Source: JANWKQ01 sp964624635 (lineage in GTDB: Bacteria > Bacteroidota > Bacteroidia > CAIKAF01). Taken from it: a DNA stretch of 64,000 nucleotides. Positions 25,434 to 33,902 of this stretch are shown one piece after another. How positions within the stretch are numbered: position 1 is the first letter of the stretch; every line of letters starts with the position of its first letter. The stretch is taken from positions 96,264 to 160,263 of the forward strand of contig CAZUXM010000001.1 in assembly GCA_964624635.1 (NCBI GenBank), read 5' to 3'. A program made the translations under genes and the position numbers. The notes under the pieces were generated by a model. The model had not been told where the DNA came from, searched no databases, and saw nothing but the letters and a program-made list of their open reading frames with translations.

Positions 25434-25464
25434 TTGACAAGGCATGGATTTTGCCCTATATTTG
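25434..25464 (+). promoter_or_regulatory. promoter of the SPOR gene, implying a leaderless mRNA
   Basis: TTG (25434-25436), 20 bases, TATATTTG (25457-25464). The ATG starts at 25470, five bases after the box, where transcription is expected to begin. Confidence 0.8.
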
Positions 25465-25469
25465 CACAT

Positions 25470-25871
25470 ATGAAAAAAATCATCGTTGTTATTTCCTTCC
25501 TAACCCTTGGTGTGTTGGCTTATAGCCAAACCGGTAAAGTAGAGGTAACATTTGAACCCGGTGTAGAGGGTGTTTTAGGTGGATATTCAGCCCGTGCTGT
25601 TGAAGAGGAACCCCAAGGATTTAGAGTTCAGATTTGCACCGAAAGTGGCAACAATGCCCGTGATATTGCCAATGGCGAAAAAGCCCGTTATTACACCAAG
25701 TATGAAGGGAAAAAAGCCTATTTAAAATGGGAATCTCCCAATTTTAAAGTTCGTGTAGGTGATTTTAAAAACAGATTAGAGGCTACTTTATATTGGAAAC
25801 AGGTAAGTCTTGATTTTCCTGCTTCTTATGTAGTCATGGATGAGATTAAGCTTTATAAACAAAACGATTAA
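25470..25871 (+). CDS. secreted SPOR-domain protein
   Basis: 133 residues from ATG 25470. This start is forced by the promoter at 25457-25464 and gives the signal peptide MKKIIVVISFLTLGVLAYSQ. The mature part carries a SPOR-like domain: GFRVQICTESGNNARDIANGEKARYYTKYEGKKAY, then NFKVRVGDFKNRLEA, the conserved pattern of a peptidoglycan-binding SPOR repeat. SPOR domains bind denuded glycan at division sites, so a role at the cell wall is likely. Convergent with a desaturase gene; the 27-bp inverted repeat at 25932 lies between and may terminate both. Confidence 0.82.
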   Translation: MKKIIVVISFLTLGVLAYSQTGKVEVTFEPGVEGVLGGYSARAVEEEPQGFRVQICTESGNNARDIANGEKARYYTKYEGKKAYLKWESPNFKVRVGDFKNRLEATLYWKQVSLDFPASYVVMDEIKLYKQND

Positions 25872-25931
25872 TGTGGTAAGCTTTCACTGAAAGCTATTCA
25901 ACTTTCTTTAAATTCATATTAATACCTTTTT

Positions 25932-25997
25932 CGTCATGCTGAACTTGTTTCAGCATCTCAAAAGCACATAAGATGCTGAAACAAGTTCAGCATGACG
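25932..25997. repeat. 27-bp inverted repeat, copy 1
   Basis: Perfect 27-base arms (CGTCATGCTGAACTTGTT... and its complement), 12-base loop, between two convergent genes. A second copy with 25-base arms lies at 37674-37736. Probably a dispersed palindromic element that can work as a bidirectional terminator. Confidence 0.85.
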
Positions 25998-26027
25998 GTA
26001 ATAAAATAACACATTATAGAGATTGTA

Positions 26028-26987
26028 TTAATTCACTTCGGCTCCTAAATCAGCCGCTTCCATTTCCAGTTTACCCTGTTTGGTTTCCATTACCCAATCT
26101 TCATCCTTCGTTGGTGGACCCAACACTACAGGATTCCCTAAATAGTCAATTCGTTTACCCGGCCATATATATTGTTTCCAACAGAATGCCGTAAGCGTAT
26201 TTCTATCTAAACTTGGATGAATGTTAGGTGTAATTTCTTTTTTATGATATTCAGGATATAAACTCCAATGCATGGCAGGTCGCATATGATGGGCTCCATG
26301 ATACCCATTGTTACACACCAAAAAGTTGAACAATTTGTTTTTAAAATTTCTGGAATGGTTATACGGATGCGTTTCATCACATCCATCATGTTGCCAAAAG
26401 TTAGTACCAAATATTCCCCATACTGCATAGATGTTGGGAACAATAAGAAAGATCAAAAATCTTTTCCAATCAATAATCAACCAGGTAATTCGCCATGCCC
26501 ATAAAAAAGCAATTTCAATACGGTATTGTCTTCTCCATTTTGGTTTTGTGGGTCCAATCTCTTTTACAAATAGGCTTTCCGTACGAACAATACCGGGTAT
26601 CATTACAAAAAAGAACAGGAACTGATTCAAAAAGTTCCATTTGAATCTCATTTTATCAGTACGGGCATTGTCCTTGGTAGTTTGTAAATGTTTATGGTGG
26701 CTCAGGTTATGTCCGGGGACATATCCTGTAGCTGGACTTCCAAATGCAATAGAGAGTAAAATGAAATTTACTTTGTTCAAAAACTTATTGTAGAAAATAG
26801 GATGATGTACTGTATTGTGAATGGTAATGGCTACCATAAAATTGATACAACATAACAATACTTCTGCAGGTAAAATATAGTACCATTTTAAAGGAACAAA
26901 AAACCAGGCTCCTATAAAGAAAATAAAATACGTAGCTAAAAAAGCCAGGGTTCGGTAGTCAGCTTTGTATTTTAGGAGTTTTGGCAT
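26028..26987 (-). CDS. fatty-acid desaturase-like membrane protein, paralogue 1
   Basis: 319 residues, membrane di-iron fold. Three His boxes: HNTVHHP, HNLSHHKH and NNGYHGAHHMRPAMHW, with long hydrophobic segments before the first and around residues 165-200. It is about 60% identical by eye to the protein at 28769, on the other side of a RetSat-like gene. The His boxes differ from the acyl-lipid desaturases of most bacteria, so the substrate may be a fatty acid, sphingoid or polyene. Convergent with the SPOR gene through the palindrome at 25932. Confidence 0.88.
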   Translation of the reverse strand: MPKLLKYKADYRTLAFLATYFIFFIGAWFFVPLKWYYILPAEVLLCCINFMVAITIHNTVHHPIFYNKFLNKVNFILLSIAFGSPATGYVPGHNLSHHKHLQTTKDNARTDKMRFKWNFLNQFLFFFVMIPGIVRTESLFVKEIGPTKPKWRRQYRIEIAFLWAWRITWLIIDWKRFLIFLIVPNIYAVWGIFGTNFWQHDGCDETHPYNHSRNFKNKLFNFLVCNNGYHGAHHMRPAMHWSLYPEYHKKEITPNIHPSLDRNTLTAFCWKQYIWPGKRIDYLGNPVVLGPPTKDEDWVMETKQGKLEMEAADLGAEVN

Positions 26988-27030
26988 TGATACAAAAATA
27001 TGTATTTATGAATTATGCCACAACTTAGCA

Positions 27031-28656
27031 TCATTCAACTACAGTCACTATTCCTCTTTCTTTGAGTTCTTTCTGATACTTTTTGGCTTTCGATTCTATT
27101 TTAGCGTAGCTTAAAAAGGCTAAAGGACCGCCACATAGCTCGATGGTAGTAAACATTCCTCCAGTAAAAGCACCTGCAACTCCTAATACAGCAGCATCAG
27201 CCCCAGTTAGGTATAAATTTTTTACCGGCGTTTTTACATGATTCCATTTTTTCAGCATTCTATCAGGAGAGGTATGCATCCCGTAGATACACCCTTTATT
27301 ATGCATGGTAAAATGTTCAGTACTTAATGGAGTAGATAACTCATAGAAATCTACCATATCTTTAAATCCGGGGTAGTGTTTCTCAATAAAATTCAACATT
27401 CTTTGCGCTAACATTTCCTTGAAGTCTTCGTATTCGTTTCCTCTCTTTTTCCACTTTTCATCTCTCCACTTTTCGAATATATCGTAGCTGATGAAAGTAA
27501 TAATCTCACCGGTATATACGGTTGATTCAGGGTCTTTCATGCTTGGGAACGATAAGAACGCCATTTTCATTCTGTCATCAACAATGGCATTGATATCGCG
27601 AAACATTTCATCATGATCGTACTCATCAAATATCCAATGATTTTCACCCTTGAATCCCATTTTTTCAGGATTATCTTTAAATCCAATGTATAAACATAAG
27701 TGTGATAATCCATCCGGATGATCTTCAACTTCATCAGGGAAGTCAGCACCAAAATCTCTGTGTAATAAATTACAATAGGTGTTGTATGCCCCGGCACATG
27801 ATACTATAATAGGTGCATAAAATTCTGCTTCCGATCTTTTTTTACCTTGTTTCACGTCCACCTTCACCCCAACTGCTTTTCCATCTTCAATAATGATATC
27901 CGTTACCTCATGATTCACTAAAATTTTGCCCCCGGCTTTTTCAATAATGGGTTCGATGGCTTGCGCAATGGTTTTAGCAGATCCTATAGGGTAATATCCT
28001 CCGTTATAAAAATGTTTTACCACCATAGCATGGTTACAGAATGATCCGTTACCCGGAACTGCTCCGTAATTCCCCCATTGTGAAACCAACAAGCCTTTTA
28101 ACTTATGATCGGTAAAAGTTTGATCCAAATATTCTTTGGTACTCATCGTTGCTAATTTAGTATCAGCTTCCGATGGTTTTTTAAATGGTTTAAGTAATGA
28201 AGGTAAATGTTTATAAATGATGTTATCTCTGTACCAGGTATCAGCTTTAACTACATCTTTCAAATATTTTCTGATTTCTTTTTCCTGATGTGGAAATTGT
28301 TCAATCAATTTTTTTTCAAACTCAACACTGCTGCTAGGACATTCGAAAGTAAAATCAGGAAAAACGAACTTATCGAAGATATAAGGCATTTTTTTCCAAC
28401 GTACTTTACCTTGGGTTGTATAATCAAACAAAGTTCTGAATACATGTCCGTCTTCCAGGTCACCAACATAATGAACTCCAACATCCCAATGGTATCCTTT
28501 TTCTCGTTTGAAGGTATGTGTAAATCCTCCAACGATATAATGTTGCTCAAGAATCAGTACTCTTTTTCCTTTAATTTGTGACATCAGGGACCCAACTGTA
28601 AGTCCACCTAATCCCGAACCAATAATTATGATGTCATAACCGCTATCTTTGCTCAT
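27031..28656 (-). CDS. FAD-dependent RetSat/CrtI-like oxidoreductase
   Basis: 541 residues from ATG 28656; 22 further residues upstream (from 28722) do not look like the family. N-terminal dinucleotide fold YDIIIIGSGLGGLTVGSL and ILEQHYIVGGFTHTF; then WDVGVHYVGDL, the stretch shared by retinol saturases and bacterial phytoene-desaturase-like proteins; C-terminal TGADAAVLGVAGAFTGGM. Works on a C=C bond of a lipid or polyene with FAD. It stands between two near-identical desaturases, divergent from one of them, which suggests a joint lipid or pigment pathway (see findings). Confidence 0.88.
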   Translation of the reverse strand: MSKDSGYDIIIIGSGLGGLTVGSLMSQIKGKRVLILEQHYIVGGFTHTFKREKGYHWDVGVHYVGDLEDGHVFRTLFDYTTQGKVRWKKMPYIFDKFVFPDFTFECPSSSVEFEKKLIEQFPHQEKEIRKYLKDVVKADTWYRDNIIYKHLPSLLKPFKKPSEADTKLATMSTKEYLDQTFTDHKLKGLLVSQWGNYGAVPGNGSFCNHAMVVKHFYNGGYYPIGSAKTIAQAIEPIIEKAGGKILVNHEVTDIIIEDGKAVGVKVDVKQGKKRSEAEFYAPIIVSCAGAYNTYCNLLHRDFGADFPDEVEDHPDGLSHLCLYIGFKDNPEKMGFKGENHWIFDEYDHDEMFRDINAIVDDRMKMAFLSFPSMKDPESTVYTGEIITFISYDIFEKWRDEKWKKRGNEYEDFKEMLAQRMLNFIEKHYPGFKDMVDFYELSTPLSTEHFTMHNKGCIYGMHTSPDRMLKKWNHVKTPVKNLYLTGADAAVLGVAGAFTGGMFTTIELCGGPLAFLSYAKIESKAKKYQKELKERGIVTVVE

Positions 28657-28749
28657 GGAGGCTTTTAAAAAAGTGGTGCAAGTATAGAATTTATAATCGT
28701 TAATAGCTAATTTAGCAGGCAATTAGGGCTGTACAAGTCGTAAAATCCA

Positions 28750-28757
28750 TACATTTG
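28750..28757 (+). promoter_or_regulatory. -7 box (TACATTTG) of desaturase 2
   Basis: Exact TAnnTTTG with the frequent GCA after it, 11 bases before the ATG at 28769. A -33 TTG is not well placed. Confidence 0.5.
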
Positions 28758-28768
28758 CAGCTACATAC

Positions 28769-29707
28769 ATGTTAAGATACAAAGAAGACATACGAACAAT
28801 CATTTTTGTTGGAGGTTATTTTACCATTGCCATCCTCACTTGGTTAGCGTTGCCTTTACCATGGTACTATGCTGTGCCTCTGATAATTGCTAACTGCTTT
28901 ATGTCTTTTTTCTGTGCTACTATTGTACACAACACCATCCATTGCCCTATTTTTAAAAATCGCGGAATGAATCGATTTTTTCAGGTGGTATTGTCGTTTA
29001 CCTATGGTCACCCGGTAAGTGCTTATGTTCCGGGGCATAATTTTAGTCACCACAAGTATACCCAAACGGATAAGGATAATATTAGAACCTATAAAGCTCG
29101 TTTTAAATGGAACTTGCTCAATCAGCTTTTCTTTTTTTATATCATGAGTATTGATATTTTAAAAGCAGAGATGCGTTTTACCAAAAAAATGAAGAGGGAA
29201 AAACCAAGATGGTATCGTCAATACCAATTGGAAAATATTTTGTTGTGGGTGGTAAAAATAGGTTTAGTTGTTCTCGACTGGCAGAAATTTTTATTGGTTG
29301 TATTTATCCCACATCAATATGCAGCTTGGGGTATTGTGGGTACAAATTTCTGGCAACATGAGGGCTGTGATGAGAATCACCCTTACAACCATTCACGCAA
29401 TTTTACGGGTAAGTGGCTCAATTGGTGGGCTTTCAATAACGGATACCATGGCATGCATCATATGCGTCCGGGGTTACACTGGAGTTTGTATCCCAAATAT
29501 CATGAGAAATATATTACTCCTCATATACATCCTAACCTAAATCAAAAAACCCTGATGGTTTATTGCTGGAAAGCCTATATCTGGCCGGGTAAAAGAGTAG
29601 ATTACCTGGGGAATCCCGTTAAGTTAAAACCCAAAGACAAGGATAGAGATTGGGTAGAAGATGTGCCTATTAGCGAAAATGTTACTGCATTAGGGGCAAT
29701 TAGGTAG
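28769..29707 (+). CDS. fatty-acid desaturase-like membrane protein, paralogue 2
   Basis: 312 residues. His boxes HNTIHCP, HNFSHHKY and NNGYHGMHHMRPGLHW line up with those of paralogue 1; the most obvious change is Cys instead of the second His in the first box. Hydrophobic segments match as well, and the C-terminus shares WKAYIWPGKRVDYLGNPV. It faces away from the RetSat-like gene with a 112-base shared promoter region. Same family, but the His-to-Cys change and divergence suggest a different substrate. Confidence 0.88.
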   Translation: MLRYKEDIRTIIFVGGYFTIAILTWLALPLPWYYAVPLIIANCFMSFFCATIVHNTIHCPIFKNRGMNRFFQVVLSFTYGHPVSAYVPGHNFSHHKYTQTDKDNIRTYKARFKWNLLNQLFFFYIMSIDILKAEMRFTKKMKREKPRWYRQYQLENILLWVVKIGLVVLDWQKFLLVVFIPHQYAAWGIVGTNFWQHEGCDENHPYNHSRNFTGKWLNWWAFNNGYHGMHHMRPGLHWSLYPKYHEKYITPHIHPNLNQKTLMVYCWKAYIWPGKRVDYLGNPVKLKPKDKDRDWVEDVPISENVTALGAIR

Positions 29708-29742
29708 AAAAGGTTGGACAATTACGAGTTAGCTGTAATGCC

Positions 29743-30603
29743 ATGAGGCAAATTCAATTCGACATAAAGACAAAAGATGAACTGAATGAATATCATTTAG
29801 GAGCTGCCCGTAATAAGTGGTTGGACAAAACTATTTGGACCGATAAACAGGACTTTTATCAAACACTTTTTGACAAATATGAAAGTCAGGAAAGTCAATT
29901 TCATGAACTATTTTATAATCTAGCCTACTACAATTGTACTCATGAGGAAAATATTTTTGTTTATGAGAGATTGATATGGGATCTGATAGCCGGCAAAAAA
30001 ATTTATGCAATTATTAACTTCAGGACAGCATCTTTTTTGGTTGCAAATGACTTACCATTCGAAAAGATTAGTTGGGAATATGAAATAGAATATCTATCCA
30101 ACATTGACTTTACTCAAATGGTTTTTACAGACAATGAATTTGTAAGGGCAAAAACTGGTTGGATTCAGCCTCCAACGGACCGATGGGATAATAATGACGA
30201 AGACAAAACTGCTTTGTTCGAGGTTAATGATTTTAGAACGTTCATTGGAGTCATTTTTTCCATTATAATGGATGATTGTGGCTCAATTAATCTATTTTGT
30301 TGCGAAAAGGAGAAAAAGAATTTTTTGACAGATATTCTAAATGGAGATAATAAACCTTCTTTGGAAAAAATCCTTGATCCGAATGATATTTTTATAACCC
30401 TATTTCTTGGATCAGATGAAGGTTACCAAGACTATCTCTTAATTAAAACAAAAGCTGATTTGACAAGAAAATTAAAAGAGATTAGTGACAAACTGAATAA
30501 AGCGGGACAAATTTATGAAGACGAACTAGACCATGTGAACTCGTTTGATAATTTGGTCCGTTTGATTGAGAAAAGTTTCGGACTAAAAATGCACAACAGC
30601 TAA
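29743..30603 (+). CDS. hypothetical protein, 286 aa
   Basis: 286 residues, soluble and charged, very AT-rich codon use compared with the desaturase gene before it. No signal peptide or transmembrane helix. Many aromatic and acidic residues (NIDFTQMVFTDNEF, WDNNDEDKTALFE). No family is recognised. The gene starts 36 bases after desaturase 2 on the same strand and converges with the metalloprotease-like gene. The composition shift may mean it was acquired separately. Confidence 0.7.
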   Translation: MRQIQFDIKTKDELNEYHLGAARNKWLDKTIWTDKQDFYQTLFDKYESQESQFHELFYNLAYYNCTHEENIFVYERLIWDLIAGKKIYAIINFRTASFLVANDLPFEKISWEYEIEYLSNIDFTQMVFTDNEFVRAKTGWIQPPTDRWDNNDEDKTALFEVNDFRTFIGVIFSIIMDDCGSINLFCCEKEKKNFLTDILNGDNKPSLEKILDPNDIFITLFLGSDEGYQDYLLIKTKADLTRKLKEISDKLNKAGQIYEDELDHVNSFDNLVRLIEKSFGLKMHNS

Positions 30604-30618
30604 CTACACTTTATCCTC

Positions 30619-31785
30619 CTAATTCTTCATCAACTTCACAGAACTTCCATTTACTCTCAATAAATAAATTCCTTTTGTTAAACCGGACAGATCTACTTGG
30701 GTATACACTCCTTTTGCAGAAGTAAAACGGGTGCTTAAAACTATTTTACCACTCATATCCATCAACTCCAAAGGAAGATTTTCAACGGATTCTTCTAAAC
30801 GAATGTTTGCAAAATCTTCTACAGGATTAGGAAATACATGAATGCGTGAATCGGTTAGTACATTTTCTATTCCAATGCCCGGTACAATGTTCCATCCTAT
30901 ATCTCTTAAAATAGCAATCGTCAATGGTCCGGGAGCATGGTGTTCTTCCGACATTCCCTCAAAAGGAGTCATTAATGTATTGGGATTACTGGGTGGAAAA
31001 GTAGATTCATTTAAATGTTCCATACTTGAGCCTGAAGCATAAGTTACTGGTGCATATATACGTACAGGATTCCCTGAGTTTTGTGCCATGGCCAGTGGAC
31101 CTGCAAAGTACACCCCATTACTTTTAAATTGATTCCCTAATACTATAGATGGATTGGGAAATAATGTTGTATCTACCAACGATTGTCCTGTACCATTTTG
31201 CATATAATGCGAAAAGATAGAGTGTTTTCCTTGTAAGTCAGGAAACGGAAAAGTAGTGACCAACGGTAATAAATCATCTGCAGTGATCATCCCGAATGAG
31301 CCTGTATCTCCAGTCATTTGTGCCAGGGATAAAAAACCTAACCCATGACCAATTTCATGTAAAAGAGTAGTAACAAAATCATAGTGTCCAGCCGGACAAA
31401 TGGCATTGGTTCCGAAATACCAGTTATGAGTATTATCAAAAAATATATTCATATCTGCTTCTCCCGGATTTAACTCTACCCCATCGAGCGAATTAGCTAA
31501 ACATGAAGGGTACCAAACCGAATCAACAGGGGCTGTAGAAAAATCTCTTTCACCATTGGGAATACAAATGGCCAACGTGGCCCCAAACATATTTAAATAG
31601 TATAGGTTTACTTTAATAGGTACAGACGAAATTAAATATTCACCCCAGATACTCCCGGCATAGTTAATCGCTGAATCCATTTGAGGCGTAGTTCCGGAAT
31701 TGGTAAACGTAAACGTAGCCTGCGAATATAATTTCCCAATTGAAAAAGAAAAAAGTATAAGAGCAATGGTAAAAAGTTTCTTCAT
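30619..31785 (-). CDS. secreted zincin-type metalloprotease-like protein with T9SS domain
   Basis: 388 residues from ATG 31785, which gives the signal peptide MKKLFTIALILFSFSIGKLYSQ; an upstream extension (31860) is not signal-like. Zinc site HEIGHGLGF in the middle is a metzincin-like HExxHxxGF motif; the third ligand is not clear. The N-terminal part carries many Cys (CIPNGERDF, CLANSLDG, CPAGHYDF). The C-terminal 75 residues are a T9SS type A tail (VFPNPVEDFANIRL, MDMSGKIV, GIYLLRVNGS). Probable surface or secreted protease; its activity is inference from the motif. Confidence 0.85.
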   Translation of the reverse strand: MKKLFTIALILFSFSIGKLYSQATFTFTNSGTTPQMDSAINYAGSIWGEYLISSVPIKVNLYYLNMFGATLAICIPNGERDFSTAPVDSVWYPSCLANSLDGVELNPGEADMNIFFDNTHNWYFGTNAICPAGHYDFVTTLLHEIGHGLGFLSLAQMTGDTGSFGMITADDLLPLVTTFPFPDLQGKHSIFSHYMQNGTGQSLVDTTLFPNPSIVLGNQFKSNGVYFAGPLAMAQNSGNPVRIYAPVTYASGSSMEHLNESTFPPSNPNTLMTPFEGMSEEHHAPGPLTIAILRDIGWNIVPGIGIENVLTDSRIHVFPNPVEDFANIRLEESVENLPLELMDMSGKIVLSTRFTSAKGVYTQVDLSGLTKGIYLLRVNGSSVKLMKN

Positions 31786-31827
31786 GTAGCAATGATTTGG
31801 ATAACTAAAATAGTCATTTTTTTTATG

Positions 31828-32160
31828 TCCCGCAGATTGCGCAGATTTACACAGACACATGATGTCGCCACTATTTCATTTAGATGCTGATTTCATTTTG
31901 CAGAATAGCCTCGCAGGCTCGGCTGCACTCGAGAGACCATTGGGAAATACAGCACCCTACCTACTGCTGCTGCCAACTTTTTTGTTTCCCGCAGATTAAG
32001 CAGATTTACACAGAATATGATGTCACCACTATTTAGTTTGGACGATGCTTTTTATTTCGCAGAAGGCTCGCTAGCTCGCCAAAAACAAAATCTGTTTTTA
32101 TCCGCAGCATCAGCGTTATCTGTGTTCTATTAAATCAGCCGCCTACTGCTACTGCCAACT
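31828..32160. repeat. two tandem copies of a ~155-175 bp intergenic repeat
   Basis: Copy 1 (31828-31978) and copy 2 (31988-32160) both start CCCGCAGATT..GCAGATTTACACAGA, share ATGATGTC.CCACTATTT and end CCTACTGCT.CTGCCAACT. Each has variable middle parts. No coding frame. Resembles the CCGCAGATT-type intergenic repeats seen in several Bacteroidota genomes. Confidence 0.75.
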
Positions 32161-32237
32161 AAAAAAGGGAGTATTCGCTTTGCTCATGAACCCACCGAAC
32201 CCGTGAAGGGAACCAAAAACAGGACTACTTTACAGTG

Positions 32238-32297
32238 TTTTTATTTATGTACAGTTTACCGAGAGAAATCTCTCGGTAAACTGTACATAAATAAAAA
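32238..32297. repeat. 29-bp perfect inverted repeat
   Basis: 29-base arms (TTTTTATTTATGTACAGTT... and complement), two-base loop. Flanks the ssrA terminator. Could be a bidirectional terminator or a small mobile palindrome. Confidence 0.85.
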
Positions 32298-32323
32298 GCC
32301 CCACTAACGTGGGGCCTGTTTTT
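32298..32323 (-). terminator. ssrA terminator
   Basis: GCCCCAC, short loop TAAC, GTGGGGC followed on the minus strand by TTTTT (AAAAAGCCCC on +). Placed 18 bases after the tmRNA 3' end. Confidence 0.85.
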
Positions 32324-32333
32324 GGTCATCAAG

Positions 32334-32697
32334 TGGAGCTGGTGGGATTCGAACCCACGTCCAAACACGGAATGGATAAGCTTTCTACACGTTTAGTGTT
32401 ACTTGTGTTTTCGAAAAAGGATAAGGCAAAACACTACCAATCCTTTCCTTATTCTGTTATCTTAAGTTGTAATCCAGACGCTTACAACAGCAACCTGATG
32501 ATCTGATGCTTCATTGAATTCTATCAGGTAAAGAACTCAGGAAGCAGCACACTACGAAATCTATCGATTAGGCAGCTAGTGCATAGTTAGAAGTGTTGCC
32601 ACTTACAAGTTTGATGTCCGTTTTTAAAGAGGCAGATCCATCATCCCTCTACGTGCTTACCTATGCAATGCTCATGCTGTCAAAACCGGTCAGCCCC
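32334..32697 (-). ncRNA. ssrA: tmRNA (ssrA)
   Basis: Minus strand, 364 bases. 5' GGGGCTGACCGGTTTTGACAG pairs at the ends with 3' CAGCTCCA; the T-arm TGGGTTCGAATCCCACC is next to it, so the tRNA-like part is complete. CCA is not encoded. The tag frame, after GTAAGT, reads GGC AAC ACT TCT AAC TAT GCA CTA GCT GCC TAA, giving tag (A)GNTSNYALAA, whose ALAA end is the ClpXP signal. tmRNA rescues stalled ribosomes with SmpB. Any protein-coding frame in this interval is a shadow. Confidence 0.96.
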
Positions 32698-32767
32698 ATA
32701 TTTTTAAAAGAACAATTCAACTATTACGAAATAGGTAATGCAAAGTTACAATTAATAGGGGATTCCT

Positions 32768-32775
32768 TATCTTTG
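32768..32775 (+). promoter_or_regulatory. -7 box (TATCTTTG) before the DAHP synthase gene
   Basis: Exact match to TAnnTTTG, 17 bases before the TTG start codon at 32793. No good -33 TTG upstream. Confidence 0.45.
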
Positions 32776-32792
32776 CTTTCAATACATTTAAC

Positions 32793-33902
32793 TTGTCTCC
32801 TAAAAAAGTAGAACTGGATATTGCACCACTTGCTTCCTGGTTTCCAATACCGGGTAGAATTCCTTTGATTGCAGGTCCGTGTAGTGCCGAAACTTTTGAT
32901 CAGGTATTAACGGATGCTAAACAGATTGCTGCTTTAGGACAGGCCGGTATATTTCGCAGCGGAGTCTGGAAACCACGTACACGTCCTAACTCTTTTGAAG
33001 GAAATGGTATCAAAGCCCTTGAATGGTTGTTGGAAGTAAGAAAACAAACCGGGTTACTTACCATGGTAGAAGTGGCCAATACTGAACATGTAGAAGATGC
33101 TCTGAAATGGGGAGTAGATATTCTTTGGATAGGTGCCCGTACCAGCGTAAATCCATTTTCAGTTCAAGAAATTGCTGATTCGTTAAAAGGTACTGATATC
33201 CCCGTATTGGTAAAAAACCCCATCAATCCGGATTTGAATTTATGGATTGGTGCTTTGGAAAGAGTAAATCAGGCAGGAATTAAAAAAATGGCGGCCATCC
33301 ATAGAGGATTTAATAATTACGAAAGTTCACACTATAGAAATTCGCCCCGGTGGGAAATTCCTATTCAATTAATGACAGCCATTCCTAATATGCCTATGAT
33401 TTGTGATCCAAGCCATATTACCGGAAAAAGAGATTGGGTACCTGAAGTAGCTCAAAAAGGAATGAATTTAGGAATGCATGGATTAATGATTGAAACCCAT
33501 CCTGATCCTGTAAATGCATGGAGCGATGCTGACCAACAAATAACTCCGGAAACTTTAGGAGAGCTGATTCAAAAACTTGTTATTAGAAAACAAGAATCCG
33601 CAGATGCTGAATTATTAGATAGACTCATTCAATTACGTCGAATTATAGATAGTATTGATGAAGAATTATTACAAATTCTTGCCAAAAGATTAAAAGTAAT
33701 TGAGGAGATAGGAGAACATAAAAAAGATCATAACATCACTATTTTCCAATTAGAGAGATGGAATGAAATATTAAGCACCAGAGTTGATTTGGCTTCAAAG
33801 TTAGACCTGGATGCCGAGTTTGTAAAAAGAGTGATGAGTGAAATTCATAAAGAATCCATTCAGATACAAACTGACATGCTTAATCAGGAAAACGTAAAAT
33901 AA
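32793..33902 (+). CDS. bifunctional DAHP synthase / chorismate mutase
   Basis: 369 residues. The first 260 are a type I-beta DAHP synthase: LIAGPCSAET, GIFRSGVWKPRTRP, VDILWIGARTSVNPF, MICDPSHITG and HGLMIETHPDP, which bind PEP and metal. From about residue 275 a chorismate mutase helix bundle follows (DRLIQLRRIIDSIDEELLQILAKR, IGEHKKDHN). It makes the first step of the shikimate pathway, with the mutase part often serving as a feedback sensor for prephenate. The start is a TTG, because no ATG occurs in frame after the upstream stop at 32736; the short leader follows a -7 box. Confidence 0.93.
   Translation: MSPKKVELDIAPLASWFPIPGRIPLIAGPCSAETFDQVLTDAKQIAALGQAGIFRSGVWKPRTRPNSFEGNGIKALEWLLEVRKQTGLLTMVEVANTEHVEDALKWGVDILWIGARTSVNPFSVQEIADSLKGTDIPVLVKNPINPDLNLWIGALERVNQAGIKKMAAIHRGFNNYESSHYRNSPRWEIPIQLMTAIPNMPMICDPSHITGKRDWVPEVAQKGMNLGMHGLMIETHPDPVNAWSDADQQITPETLGELIQKLVIRKQESADAELLDRLIQLRRIIDSIDEELLQILAKRLKVIEEIGEHKKDHNITIFQLERWNEILSTRVDLASKLDLDAEFVKRVMSEIHKESIQIQTDMLNQENVK

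Noticed and set aside
32309..32811. Short frames over the tmRNA
   Set aside because: They lie inside ssrA, whose structure and tag explain the sequence.
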